From CAZOIA01 sp964579675 (GTDB lineage Bacteria > Planctomycetota > Phycisphaerae > UBA1845 > PWPN01): a stretch of 8,963 nucleotides of DNA. Position numbers and translations under genes: made by a program. Of this stretch, positions 1-7,280 are shown piece after piece (position 1 is the stretch's first letter; each line of letters starts with the position of its first letter). A model generated the notes under the pieces. It did not search any database. It saw only the letters and a program-made list of their open reading frames with translations, and had not been told where the DNA came from. Location of the stretch: assembly GCA_964579675.1 (NCBI GenBank), contig CAZOIA010000214.1:1-8963 (forward strand), written 5' to 3'.

Positions 1-66
1 AGGTGCCGTCCCCTTCTCCGCCCGAAGGTCCCCGCCGGAACTGTCACGCACCCGCCGCGTAATGGC

Positions 67-549
67 TTACCGTGCCTCCTCCTCATCGTTCTCGCCGTCG
101 ACCGCCGAGCGGAGCTTGACGGGGGGCAAACCGGCCCGCAGCCGCCGGGTCGCCTGAGAGTATATCAGCATCAGGTTGCGAACGTAGATCAGGCAAGCCA
201 GAGCCTGGCCCAGCATGATCACCAGGTCGGCCCGGAGGCAGGCGTAGGTGAACATCGCCACCCCGCCCGCCAGCGAGAAGTACCAGAACGCAATGGGAAT
301 CGTGCTATGGTGGCGCCGCTCACTGACAATCCACTGCCAGATGAAACGGCAGAAGAACATGGTCTGGGCGCCGATCCCGAACCAGAACAGGGGCTCCGTG
401 ATCTGCTCCCGCAGCTTGTCCACCCACCCCCAGAACCCGCCGGTCCAGAGGGGCACGACCTCGCCCGCCGCCTGGACGTGGCCAGGCCAAACACCCGTCG
501 CGACCAGGGCTGCCGGCAATGCCCACATTGACCCGCAGCACGTTCGCAT
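67..549 (-). CDS. LAB_N domain small membrane protein (lipid-A-disaccharide synthase N-terminal-like)
   Basis: The 160-residue protein matches the LAB_N family, a small multi-helix membrane domain often linked to lipid or glycan lipid metabolism; its biochemical role is not established. Visible family motifs are FWFGIGAQTMFFCRF followed by QWIVSE (about residues 55-77), IPIAFWYFSLAGG (84-96) and GQALACLIYVRNLMLIY (114-130), giving three hydrophobic segments. The tail is charged and acidic (DGENDEEEAR). With the ATG at 549 the N-terminus reads as a signal peptide: a hydrophobic stretch ALPAALVATGV and a plausible signal peptidase site after HVQA (near residue 27). An in-frame GTG at 654 would add 35 residues and overlap the upstream SEC-C gene by 16 bp. 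I prefer 549 because the added part is not signal-like, although neither start has a strong ribosome binding site. The gap from the SEC-C gene stop is 89 bp, so it is probably co-transcribed with secA. Domain call is confident; start is uncertain. Confidence 0.82.
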   Translation of the reverse strand: MRTCCGSMWALPAALVATGVWPGHVQAAGEVVPLWTGGFWGWVDKLREQITEPLFWFGIGAQTMFFCRFIWQWIVSERRHHSTIPIAFWYFSLAGGVAMFTYACLRADLVIMLGQALACLIYVRNLMLIYSQATRRLRAGLPPVKLRSAVDGENDEEEAR

Positions 550-638
550 GGTCGGACCCCGGAGGGGATTGGGCACCCACAAGCTCACTTTGCTCTCTAA
601 CGGAGGCAATGGCGCCGCCTGATGCTGCTGGGCCGCCC

Positions 639-842
639 TCACTTTCCGCAGCACTTCTTGTACTTCTTTCCCGATCCGCAGGGGCAGGGATCGTTTCGGC
701 CCACAGCCTTTTCGGCGTGGATGGGCTCAACCGGCGGCGGCAGCGGGCCTTCATCCTCGCCCGGCAAGCTGGCCCTGGCCCGCGCCTTGTCCTCGCGTTG
801 CCGGTCAAACCGCTTATCCTGTCGACTATCGTCCACGGCCAT
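639..842 (-). CDS. Small SEC-C zinc-binding motif protein
   Basis: This 67-residue protein has a charged, probably disordered N-terminal half (rich in D, R, K, E, then a PLPPP stretch) and a C-terminal SEC-C motif, C-x-C-x8-C-C, at about residues 53-65. In SecA this motif binds zinc and contacts SecB, ribosomes or lipids. A free-standing copy may do similar docking, but its partner is unknown. Its last 21 residues match the SecA tail encoded just upstream at 19 positions, and the DNA matches at 48 of 59 positions, pointing to local duplication. The ATG at 842 is favoured because AAGGAG (851-856) sits 8 nt before it. A longer open frame to 1019 would run inside secA in another frame and is not protein-like. 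It starts 22 bp after the secA stop, so it is very likely in the secA operon. Confidence 0.8.
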   Translation of the reverse strand: MAVDDSRQDKRFDRQREDKARARASLPGEDEGPLPPPVEPIHAEKAVGRNDPCPCGSGKKYKKCCGK

Positions 843-864
843 CGGAGAGTCTCCTTGAACGGCA

Positions 865-3800
865 CTAGCTTCCTTTCCCGCAGCATTGTTTGTATTTCTT
901 GCCTGATCCGCAAGGGCAGGGGGCATTCCGGCCCACTTTGGGTTGGCTGCGCCGAATGGTAGCCGGCTTGGCCCCTTCGCCCTGGGCCCGCATGGCCGCT
1001 TCCTGATCTGCACCAGCAAAGCCGGCTCCGAGGGCCGAGTCGTGCCGGGCCTGCAACTGCGGCGGACCCCCGCGGCCCGGCTCCTGCCTGCTCTCGCCTC
1101 CCCCGGCAGCCGACACCTTGAAGATCATGTCCGTCACCCGCTCCCGGATGCTCTTCCACATCTGCTGGAACTGATCTCGCCCTTCGATCGCGTACTGGCT
1201 TTGAGGATGCGTCTGGTCCCCTCCCAGCGGACGCTGCATGATCGCATGCTTCAGGTGGTCCATCTCCAGAAGATGGTCCTTCCAACCCTGATCGTAGATC
1301 CGGAGCAACACGTACCGTTCGAGCTGGGTCAGCTCCCAGCGAACCAGCTCCTTGCCCGCCTGATGTAAGACTTCGCGCGGGTCGTGCTCGTCGGACTTGA
1401 GGGCTTCAGCATCGACCGCCTTGCCGAACCGCTTCGTCGCCCACTCGACCAGCTCGCCGTCGGGACTGGCCCGGTATTTCGCCAGTGCGTCGTCGATCTC
1501 CCTGTCCAACTGCCCCTCTTCGAGAAAGGCCCGGCTGATCGAGACGAGTTCATTGGCGATGTCGTCGACGCTCCTGTCGGCCAGGCGGTCAGCGTCCCAA
1601 CCGACGTTGTACTTGGAGTTCGCCCAACCGACGATCTGTTGCCGGGCGTAGACGTTGTCAGTTCCGGCCGAAGCGAAGACCTGATTGAGCAACGCCTCGA
1701 TGGGGTAATACACCTCTCGCCGGGTGTACGCCTCGCGCACCTTGGCGTAGATGACTTCGGTCACCTGGTCCTGCGAACCCTCAGCGATTTCCTCGGTCTT
1801 TATGTCAATCCCGAACTTGGCCCGCGCCCAATCCGCCAGGACGCCCCGACCGTACATGGGATCGACGTGGGCCTCGATCGGTGAGAGATCCACTTCGTCG
1901 TAGTGTTCGTCGGCGGCCTCGATCAGCAGCTCCTCGATCTGGGGCGGAGACATCTTGCGGAGTTGATTCTGGGTGGCCCGCACGGTGAACAAGCGCTGGG
2001 CCCACTTCAACAGACCGCCCACGTCCCACGCCGATGAACTCTCCTCCTCGTCGATGTACTCGCCGAGCGAGGTCCGAACGGCGTCCCGAATCTCGTCTTT
2101 GGCCTTCTCACGAATTCGGCGGGCGAGGTACTCGGGGTCGTCCTCCTCCAGCACCTCGGGTTCAATGTGAAGATCCAGCGCGCTCTTGCACCAGTCGCTG
2201 ATGCGGCGGGCGGTGTAATCCGGGGCCAGGTAATCGGCCGACGCCTCCCCGATCACCTCGTCGATCATCCGCCAGATCAGATCGCTGAGCCGCCGGCCCT
2301 CGAGGATTCGCTGCCGCTCGGAGTAAAAAGACCGCCGCTGGTAGTCCATCGGCTCGTCCCATTCGAGCAGATGTTTGCGGATGGAGAAGTTGCGCTCCTC
2401 CACTTTCTTCTGGGCCCGCTCGATCCCTTTGGTGATCCGCTTGTCCTCCAGCGAGACCCCCTCCTTGAACCCGAGCCGCTCCATCATCTTGAGCATCCAA
2501 TCGGGCATGAAGAGCTTGAGCAGGTCGTCTTCGAGCGACAGGAAGAACCGGCTCGAGCCGGGATCCCCCTGGCGCCCGGATCGTCCGCGGAGCTGATTGT
2601 CGATCCGCCGGGCTTCGTGCCGCTCCGTCCCCACGATGTGCAGGCCGCACGGTGAGTTCAGCGCGCACACCTGCCGGCCCAGAGCCGGGAAGCGGGGGTC
2701 GAGCTTCGGCTTGAAGCAGTGCCCGCAGTTCGTGCTCGGATCGTACTCCTCGCAACGCAGGCAGCATTTCGTCGAGCCGGGCGGAAACAGGGCCAGCGAG
2801 CTCGCCGGGCAGTCCGGGACCAGTTCCCGCACATTCTCCCGCACCTTGCACGTGGGATAGACCACCCCTTCTTCGAGCTTGATGTCCGTGCCCCGGCCGG
2901 CCATGTTCGTCGCGATCGTCACGTTGCCCAGAGGGTTCTTGTCGCTGCCCCGGGTCGGCAGATGACGGTGACCGGCCTGCGTCACGATGTCCGCCTCACG
3001 GGCGTGCTGCTTGGCGTTGAGGACCTCATGCTCGATGCCGTAGGTCCGTTCCAGCAGGTTGGACAGCTTCTCGGAGTTCTCCACGCTGGTCGTGCCGACG
3101 AGGATCGGGCGGCCGGTCGCCAGATCGTCCATCACCTTGTCGTACGTGTCCATCATGAAGCGGATGGCCTCGGTGTCGCCGTTTTCCGCGTTGTCGAAGC
3201 GAGCCAGCGCCTGGTCAATCAACTCGTGTTTCTCTCGCTTGCCCGCACCGTCGAGCCGGGTATCGCCCTCGATGATGGGTTTGAGCCGGTTGAAGATCTC
3301 GGCCAGGAGGAAGGGGTCGTTCGGCCGGCCGCGACGGTGTATCTCGTGGATCTCTTCCACGATCATCTCGTACTTGTTGTTGAACGTGCGGTAGATCCGG
3401 TCGTTGTGGTCCAGCCGGTCCACGGGCCGGTTCGTCGGGATCGCCACCACCTCGAGCCGGTAGATCTTCATGAACTCGTCCGACTCGGTCATGGCCGTCC
3501 CCGTCATGCCGGCCAGGTGCTTGTACAGCTTGCAGAAGTTCTGGATGGTGATGGTGGCCATCGTCTGGGTCTCTTCCTTGACCGGGACCCCTTCCTTGGC
3601 CTCGACCGACTGGTGCAACCCGTCCGACCACTGCCGCCCGTGCATCAGCCGCCCGGTGAACTCATCCACGATGATCACCTGGCGGTCCTGAACCACGTAT
3701 TCCTTGTCCCGCTCATAGACCACGTGGGCTCGCAGGGCGTTCTCGATGAGGTGCGGGCACTCCATGTTCGCCCCGACGTAGAAGCTCCCGATGCCCGCCT

Positions 3801-4809
3801 CGTCCTGGGCCCGCTGCACGCCCTCGTGCGTGATGTGCACGCTCTTGCGATCCCGCTGCACCACGAACAACTGCCCGTGCAGAATCGCTTCCGCCTCGTC
3901 CTCGGTCAGCATGTACGGGTCCACGCGGAACCGCTTGACCCCGTCTGCGCACTTGGGATTCCTGAGCAGTTCCTCGGGCGGGTCGTCGCCCCATTGGCCT
4001 AGCCTCTCGGTGGTCTCCCGGTTGAGCTTCCCCTGTTCGCGGACCAGCATCCGGGCCAGGCCGTCCGCCCACTTGTATCGGCCCACGTCGTCGTGGGCAG
4101 GCCCGCTGATGATCAGGGGCGTCCGGGCCTCGTCGATCAGGATCGAGTCCACCTCGTCCACGATCACGTAGTCGAGCCGTCCTTGCACCTGATCCTCGTG
4201 GCGAACCTTCATGTTGTCCCGCAGGTAATCGAAGCCGAACTCGCTGTTCGTGCCGTAAGTGACGTCGCAAGCGTAAGCTTCGTGCCGAATCCCCTCGTGC
4301 CCGCCCGGATCGACCTGGGCCTGGATGTGTCCGACCGTCGCGCCCAACAGCTCGAAGATCGGTCGGGCGAACTCGGCATCCCGGCGAACCAGATAGTCGT
4401 TCACCGTCACCACGTGCACCTTCTGGCCTTGGAGGAACCTGAGGTACGTCGCCAGATGGCACACGATCGTCTTGCCCTCGCCCGTTCTCATCTCCGCGAC
4501 GTTGCCCTCGTAAAGCACCTGTCCGCCTATGACCTGGCAGTGGAAGTGGCGGTGCTGCTGGGCCCGGTCCGATGCCTCCCGCAGGGCTGCGAACGCCTCG
4601 AGCAAGACGCTGGCCGCCGCTTCACCGGAGTCCAGTCGATCTTTGAACTCCTCGGTCTTGGCCAGAAGCGCCTCGGGCGTAAGCGCCCGGAACTCCTGCT
4701 CAAGGCACAACACCTCGTCCGCCACCACGCCGTACCGCTTCAGCAAGCGATCGTTGCGCGTGCCGATCACTCTCCGAAACAGCTTGCCCGGCAAATCAAG
4801 AATCGCCAC
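865..4809 (-). CDS. secA: Preprotein translocase ATPase SecA (large form with insertions)
   Basis: SecA is the cytosolic/peripheral membrane motor that pushes preproteins through SecYEG. At 1314 residues it is far longer than the usual 850-900. In order (from the GTG start): Walker A MRTGEGKT (107-114); DEVD box in VIVDEVDSILIDEARTP (214-230); preprotein cross-linking domain from about 235; NBD2 with TNMAGRGTDI (634-643), GLHIVGTERHE and LRGRSGRQGD (740-749) carrying the arginine fingers; helical scaffold and wing region (about 790-1225); and a C-terminal SEC-C zinc motif (C1298, C1300, C1309, C1310). Oddities: about 80 extra residues in NBD2 (487-568), a cysteine-rich insertion (644-721), a helical region roughly twice the usual size, and LLEWDEPMDYQRR where E. 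coli has LLEYDDVANDQRR. An in-frame TTG at 4815 is possible, but GAGGA is 1 nt from it and 7 nt from the GTG at 4809, so GTG is chosen. Catalytic motifs are intact, so it should be active. Confidence 0.97.
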   Translation of the reverse strand: MAILDLPGKLFRRVIGTRNDRLLKRYGVVADEVLCLEQEFRALTPEALLAKTEEFKDRLDSGEAAASVLLEAFAALREASDRAQQHRHFHCQVIGGQVLYEGNVAEMRTGEGKTIVCHLATYLRFLQGQKVHVVTVNDYLVRRDAEFARPIFELLGATVGHIQAQVDPGGHEGIRHEAYACDVTYGTNSEFGFDYLRDNMKVRHEDQVQGRLDYVIVDEVDSILIDEARTPLIISGPAHDDVGRYKWADGLARMLVREQGKLNRETTERLGQWGDDPPEELLRNPKCADGVKRFRVDPYMLTEDEAEAILHGQLFVVQRDRKSVHITHEGVQRAQDEAGIGSFYVGANMECPHLIENALRAHVVYERDKEYVVQDRQVIIVDEFTGRLMHGRQWSDGLHQSVEAKEGVPVKEETQTMATITIQNFCKLYKHLAGMTGTAMTESDEFMKIYRLEVVAIPTNRPVDRLDHNDRIYRTFNNKYEMIVEEIHEIHRRGRPNDPFLLAEIFNRLKPIIEGDTRLDGAGKREKHELIDQALARFDNAENGDTEAIRFMMDTYDKVMDDLATGRPILVGTTSVENSEKLSNLLERTYGIEHEVLNAKQHAREADIVTQAGHRHLPTRGSDKNPLGNVTIATNMAGRGTDIKLEEGVVYPTCKVRENVRELVPDCPASSLALFPPGSTKCCLRCEEYDPSTNCGHCFKPKLDPRFPALGRQVCALNSPCGLHIVGTERHEARRIDNQLRGRSGRQGDPGSSRFFLSLEDDLLKLFMPDWMLKMMERLGFKEGVSLEDKRITKGIERAQKKVEERNFSIRKHLLEWDEPMDYQRRSFYSERQRILEGRRLSDLIWRMIDEVIGEASADYLAPDYTARRISDWCKSALDLHIEPEVLEEDDPEYLARRIREKAKDEIRDAVRTSLGEYIDEEESSSAWDVGGLLKWAQRLFTVRATQNQLRKMSPPQIEELLIEAADEHYDEVDLSPIEAHVDPMYGRGVLADWARAKFGIDIKTEEIAEGSQDQVTEVIYAKVREAYTRREVYYPIEALLNQVFASAGTDNVYARQQIVGWANSKYNVGWDADRLADRSVDDIANELVSISRAFLEEGQLDREIDDALAKYRASPDGELVEWATKRFGKAVDAEALKSDEHDPREVLHQAGKELVRWELTQLERYVLLRIYDQGWKDHLLEMDHLKHAIMQRPLGGDQTHPQSQYAIEGRDQFQQMWKSIRERVTDMIFKVSAAGGGESRQEPGRGGPPQLQARHDSALGAGFAGADQEAAMRAQGEGAKPATIRRSQPKVGRNAPCPCGSGKKYKQCCGKGS

Positions 4810-4816
4810 GATCAAA

Positions 4817-4821
4817 TCCTC
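4817..4821 (-). promoter_or_regulatory. secA ribosome binding site that decides the start
   Basis: GAGGA on the minus strand lies 7 nt before GTG (4809-4807) and only 1 nt before the alternative TTG (4815-4813). This spacing supports the GTG start. The site sits in the 8-nt loop between two GATC copies (4810-4813 and 4822-4825) that could form a weak 4-bp stem. Confidence 0.6.
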
Positions 4822-4887
4822 GATCTTCAGCGAAAAGGTCCGACCGGAAAACGCCCCCGATGGAACAAGACGGGCAGCAAGTGCCGG

Positions 4888-4990
4888 CTACGGCCCATGG
4901 GCGCCGTTGACCCCCATGATGTAGACCCAGACCGCCAGCGCGACGGCCATGATGCCGAAGCTGCGCCCATTTCTCCGGTCTCTTCGCCAT
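4888..4990 (-). CDS. Possible small membrane leader peptide before secA (frame interrupted)
   Basis: One minus-strand frame ending at TAG (4888-4890) encodes a hydrophobic peptide: RSFGIM, then AVALAVWVYIM, then GVNGAHGP and stop. Its only in-frame ATG (4950-4948) has no ribosome binding site. An ATG at 4990-4988, just downstream of the promoter at 5001-5028, begins MAKRPEKW in a neighbouring frame. Skipping one G in the GGG at 4966-4968 joins the two into a 33-residue protein with a basic N-terminus and one membrane segment, which looks natural. As written the frame is broken; this could be a one-base sequence error, a real frameshift, or coincidence. The position before secA and the Gly-Pro-stop ending recall the E. 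coli SecM leader, but that is inference and the sequence is not a true SecM match. A 64-residue frame from the same ATG running into secA (to 4796) looks like unnatural R/G/H-rich sequence. Confidence 0.3.
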
Positions 4991-5000
4991 GTCTTACAGG

Positions 5001-5028
5001 ATTATAGTCTCCCGCGGCACCGCAACAA
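5001..5028 (-). promoter_or_regulatory. Predicted sigma70-type promoter for the secA transcript
   Basis: On the minus strand a perfect -10 box TATAAT (5006-5001) follows TTGTTG (5028-5023) with a 16-nt spacer. Transcription would start near 4993-4995, about 185 nt before the secA GTG and only about 3-5 nt before the ATG at 4990. It probably drives secA, the SEC-C gene and the LAB_N gene. Identified by eye only. Confidence 0.55.
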
Positions 5029-5329
5029 ATAGCCATCGGTCAACCGGGCCGCAGGCCCTTGCCCGCCGACTGATTCTCCCTCATGAGGAGCAAGGTGGTC
5101 TTCGAGACAAGAACTGGCGCCACGTTATCGTCTCCCCGGCACAAGAAGGCGGCCGGGCTTGTCAGTAGGTCGAAACGCTCGGAGAAGTCAAAGAGAAACT
5201 GGGCAAGAACGCCGGTACTGATATCCTTCGCGCAGGCAACCGGCCGATCGTGCGTCCATCCACGATACCGTGCGCTGGCGACTCGGACTCGGATCAGAGC
5301 AGGACGAGACTCTGTTACCTGAAACGGCC
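5029..5329. other. Non-coding gap between diguanylate cyclase and secA promoter
   Basis: I see no supported gene in these 301 bases. A plus-strand frame at 5083-5322 is arginine/serine-rich without recognisable family features and has no clear ribosome binding site. Small inverted repeats occur: ATCGTG/CACGAT (5247-5252 with 5261-5266), a CCTCATGAGG palindrome (5079-5088) and GGGCC/GGCCC (5046-5058). None is followed by a T tract. Confidence 0.5.
5241..5270 (-). terminator. Weak candidate 3' hairpin of the diguanylate cyclase transcript
   Basis: A 6-bp perfect stem (ATCGTG/CACGAT, 8-nt loop) extended by CGG/CCG across a small internal loop lies about 60 nt after the diguanylate cyclase stop. 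It lacks a U tract, so it could be a mRNA 3' structure or a chance repeat. Confidence 0.2.
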
Positions 5330-6748
5330 CTAGCCTGCGGTTCCCGCTTGGGCGACGGCTGGGTGCGAAGGGCCCATGACCTGGTTTCGGCTGGCCTCCT
5401 TGGCTGCGTACAGGGCCACGTCCGCCTCATGGAGCAGGGCCTCCGCCGACGCAGCGCGGGTCGTTCTCAGACTGGCGACGCCCACACTGACGCTCGCAGG
5501 AACACCGGGGAGCGCCGTCTGGGTGTCATGGTTGAACCGGCTCACGATGCGATCCACCAGCATGTACGCCGCCGACGCCGCCGTCTGAGGCAGCAGGAGG
5601 ACGAATTCGTCGCCGCCGAAGCGGGCCGCCACATCCGCCCCCCGAAGCTCCGAGCCGATCGCGCCCGCAAGTGTGATCAGCACCTCGTCCCCCGTGCGAT
5701 GTCCGAACTTGTCGTTGATTTCCTTGAAGTAGTCCAGGTCGAACATCAGGCAGGTCAGGTCCGCGTCATACCGTTCCGCCGCCGCGAACTCCCGAGTGAT
5801 CACCTCGCTGAAGTGGCGCCGGTTGTACAACCCGGTCAGCGGGTCGCGAGCCGCCAGGTCCTCCAGCTCCCGGGTCCGCTCCTGCACCCGCTTCTCCAAC
5901 TCCGCGTTGAGCTGCAGCAGCTCCAGTTGAGAGGCGGTCAGGCGATCCGCCATCGTGTTGAACGACTTCGAGAGCTCACCGATCTCGTTGTTGGAATGAA
6001 TGTGCGCCCGGGCGTCGACGGATCCGTGGGCGATGGCCCGGGCCGTCTGCGCCAGTTCGTTCAATGGCGCTACCACGTGCCGCGTCACCAACAGACTGCA
6101 CGGTACGGCGAGCAGCACCAGGCCGATCCCGATTCGGCACAACTGATCCCCTATCCGCTCCAGTTGTGCCTTCGTGTCGGAGACGTCGGCCGCGAGGCGA
6201 AGATAACCCACGATGGGCCGGGAGGTCCTGCCCGTCCGACGTATCGGCGTGGTCGAGTAGACGGGGACCACAACTTCGGCGCAGGCCAGCTTCAAATCGG
6301 GGTACCACGCCAGCCGCGGGGTGTGCATCGGTTCCAGCTTCAGGGTTTGCCCGTCCGGCATCATCGCGGAGTTGAGCAGGCCGGCGCTCGTCTCTGCCGA
6401 TGCCAGCACTTCGCCCGAGGAGTCGGTGATCGCCGCGCAAGCCACCGTCCGCGTTCCGAGCAGGTCATTCACCGTGTGGGTGAGCGACTCGCGGTCACCG
6501 GCTTCGACCGCGTCCGACGTGCCGGCCGCCAGGGAGCGGGCCCACTCCCGCGTCCGCGAGTACTCGTTCTCGTAAAGGGCCAGACCCATCGTCCGGGTGG
6601 TGATGGCCACCCCCGCCGTGGTAATGATCACCACCGCCAGCACAACCAGCAGCGAAGCCTTGAATCGGAGGCTCCGAAAACCGGCTCGCCAGCCGGATCC
6701 CCGTTGATCCTCGGGTTCTTGCGGCGGTTGTGTCTGCGCTCCGGTCAT
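5330..6748 (-). CDS. Membrane-anchored sensor diguanylate cyclase (HAMP-GGDEF)
   Basis: This 472-residue protein should make the second messenger cyclic di-GMP from two GTP. After a short cytoplasmic stretch comes a membrane helix (about 31-50), an extracytoplasmic sensor region of about 150 residues without a family I can name (possibly Cache-like), a second membrane helix (about 204-221), a HAMP linker (about 222-273), a short coiled coil (about 273-298) and a GGDEF domain (about 299-458). The domain carries DPLTGLYNRRHF, FDLDYFKEINDKFGH and the active-site RFGGDEF (376-382). An RxxD inhibitory site (R369-D372) lies five residues before GGDEF, so both catalysis and product feedback look intact. 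The ATG at 6748 follows GAGG (6755-6758) with a 6-nt spacer. The gene is isolated: about 530 bp of non-coding DNA upstream and about 500 bp downstream, so it is probably monocistronic. The ligand cannot be read from sequence. Confidence 0.93.
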   Translation of the reverse strand: MTGAQTQPPQEPEDQRGSGWRAGFRSLRFKASLLVVLAVVIITTAGVAITTRTMGLALYENEYSRTREWARSLAAGTSDAVEAGDRESLTHTVNDLLGTRTVACAAITDSSGEVLASAETSAGLLNSAMMPDGQTLKLEPMHTPRLAWYPDLKLACAEVVVPVYSTTPIRRTGRTSRPIVGYLRLAADVSDTKAQLERIGDQLCRIGIGLVLLAVPCSLLVTRHVVAPLNELAQTARAIAHGSVDARAHIHSNNEIGELSKSFNTMADRLTASQLELLQLNAELEKRVQERTRELEDLAARDPLTGLYNRRHFSEVITREFAAAERYDADLTCLMFDLDYFKEINDKFGHRTGDEVLITLAGAIGSELRGADVAARFGGDEFVLLLPQTAASAAYMLVDRIVSRFNHDTQTALPGVPASVSVGVASLRTTRAASAEALLHEADVALYAAKEASRNQVMGPSHPAVAQAGTAG

Positions 6749-7175
6749 ATCCCGCCTCGTGCTTGGGGTGCTACTTCGCGCTTAGAACTTACGATTCATT
6801 GATGCGAGCGGGCAAATCGCACCCCGGGCCGGACAACCGCTGCGATTGCTTTCGCACGTCCAGATCACGCAACTTCACGCTTAGATATCGGGTCTGATTC
6901 GCACTTCCTGAACATCGTCGCAGGCAATGGGCGTCGCAGATGTGGCGCCATTCGCTACGTCCGAGAATAGCGCCGTCGGTCGTGCCGATGATCCCGCCCC
7001 GGAGGAACGCCCGGATTCTGGGGACCGGCTGAGAAGCAAGAGGTTACTACAGGTGGCTCGAATCGCCTTGGAAGAACGCAACATTGCGTGCCGTGCGGCA
7101 CCTTATCGGACTGCGACAATTGAGATGTTTCGGGCCGGACCCACGCGCTCCCCTGCGGGTCGCGGCTAAACGGAC
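6749..7175. other. Long non-coding stretch upstream of the diguanylate cyclase
   Basis: No gene is supported here. Two short overlapping frames, plus 6927-7169 and minus 6881-7084, have no family features and no good ribosome binding site. A perfect 5-bp hairpin GTGCC-GTGC-GGCAC lies at 7088-7101 and a GACCC/GGGTC pair at 7138-7161. The sequence CGGGCCGGAC occurs twice (near 6825 and 7131). The diguanylate cyclase promoter should be in this stretch but I could not identify a convincing one. Confidence 0.45.
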
Positions 7176-7260
7176 CTCGTCATACTCCCTTCATTCGTCT
7201 GTTTCTCCTTCCCCGGTTCCCTCCATCCCTCCATCTCTCCGTCTCTCTTTCTCTCCATCC
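7176..7260 (+). repeat. Pyrimidine-rich repeat, copy A (inverted partner of copy B)
   Basis: The plus strand is almost all C and T, with repeated CCTCCATC and CTCCGTCTC units. The reverse complement of 8836-8913 aligns along its whole length: shared blocks include CTCG, ATTCGTC, TGTTTCTC, TCCCTCCATC and CTCCGTCTCT, with one gap of about 6 bp. It begins about 20 bp after the ffh stop on the ffh transcript, where it would be purine-rich in the RNA. It appears to be a dispersed low-complexity repeat family. Confidence 0.7.
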
Positions 7261-7280
7261 TCCTTCCGCCCCGCGCCCGG

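Noticed and set aside
1..66. Possible GTG start at 51 (minus strand) of a further gene in the operon, open to the window edge
   Set aside because: Only 17 codons are visible, there is no spaced ribosome binding site and no recognisable sequence.
5046..5058. GGGCC-GCA-GGCCC hairpin as a terminator
   Set aside because: Short 5-bp stem without a T tract on either strand, and upstream of the secA promoter rather than close to a gene end.
5270..6802. Long plus-strand frame (510 residues) opposite the diguanylate cyclase, and a 427-residue one at 2719-4002 opposite secA
   Set aside because: Both are antisense shadows of well-identified genes in GC-rich DNA; they are rich in R, H, G, V and lack domains and ribosome binding sites.
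7052..7067. T-arm-like GGTGGCTCGAATCGCC suggesting a tRNA
   Set aside because: Only a 3-bp stem closes around the loop and no acceptor, D or anticodon arm can be placed around it.
6881..7169. Overlapping small frames on both strands in the ffh-cyclase gap
   Set aside because: They overlap each other, have no recognisable family, biased R/S/A composition and no good ribosome binding site.
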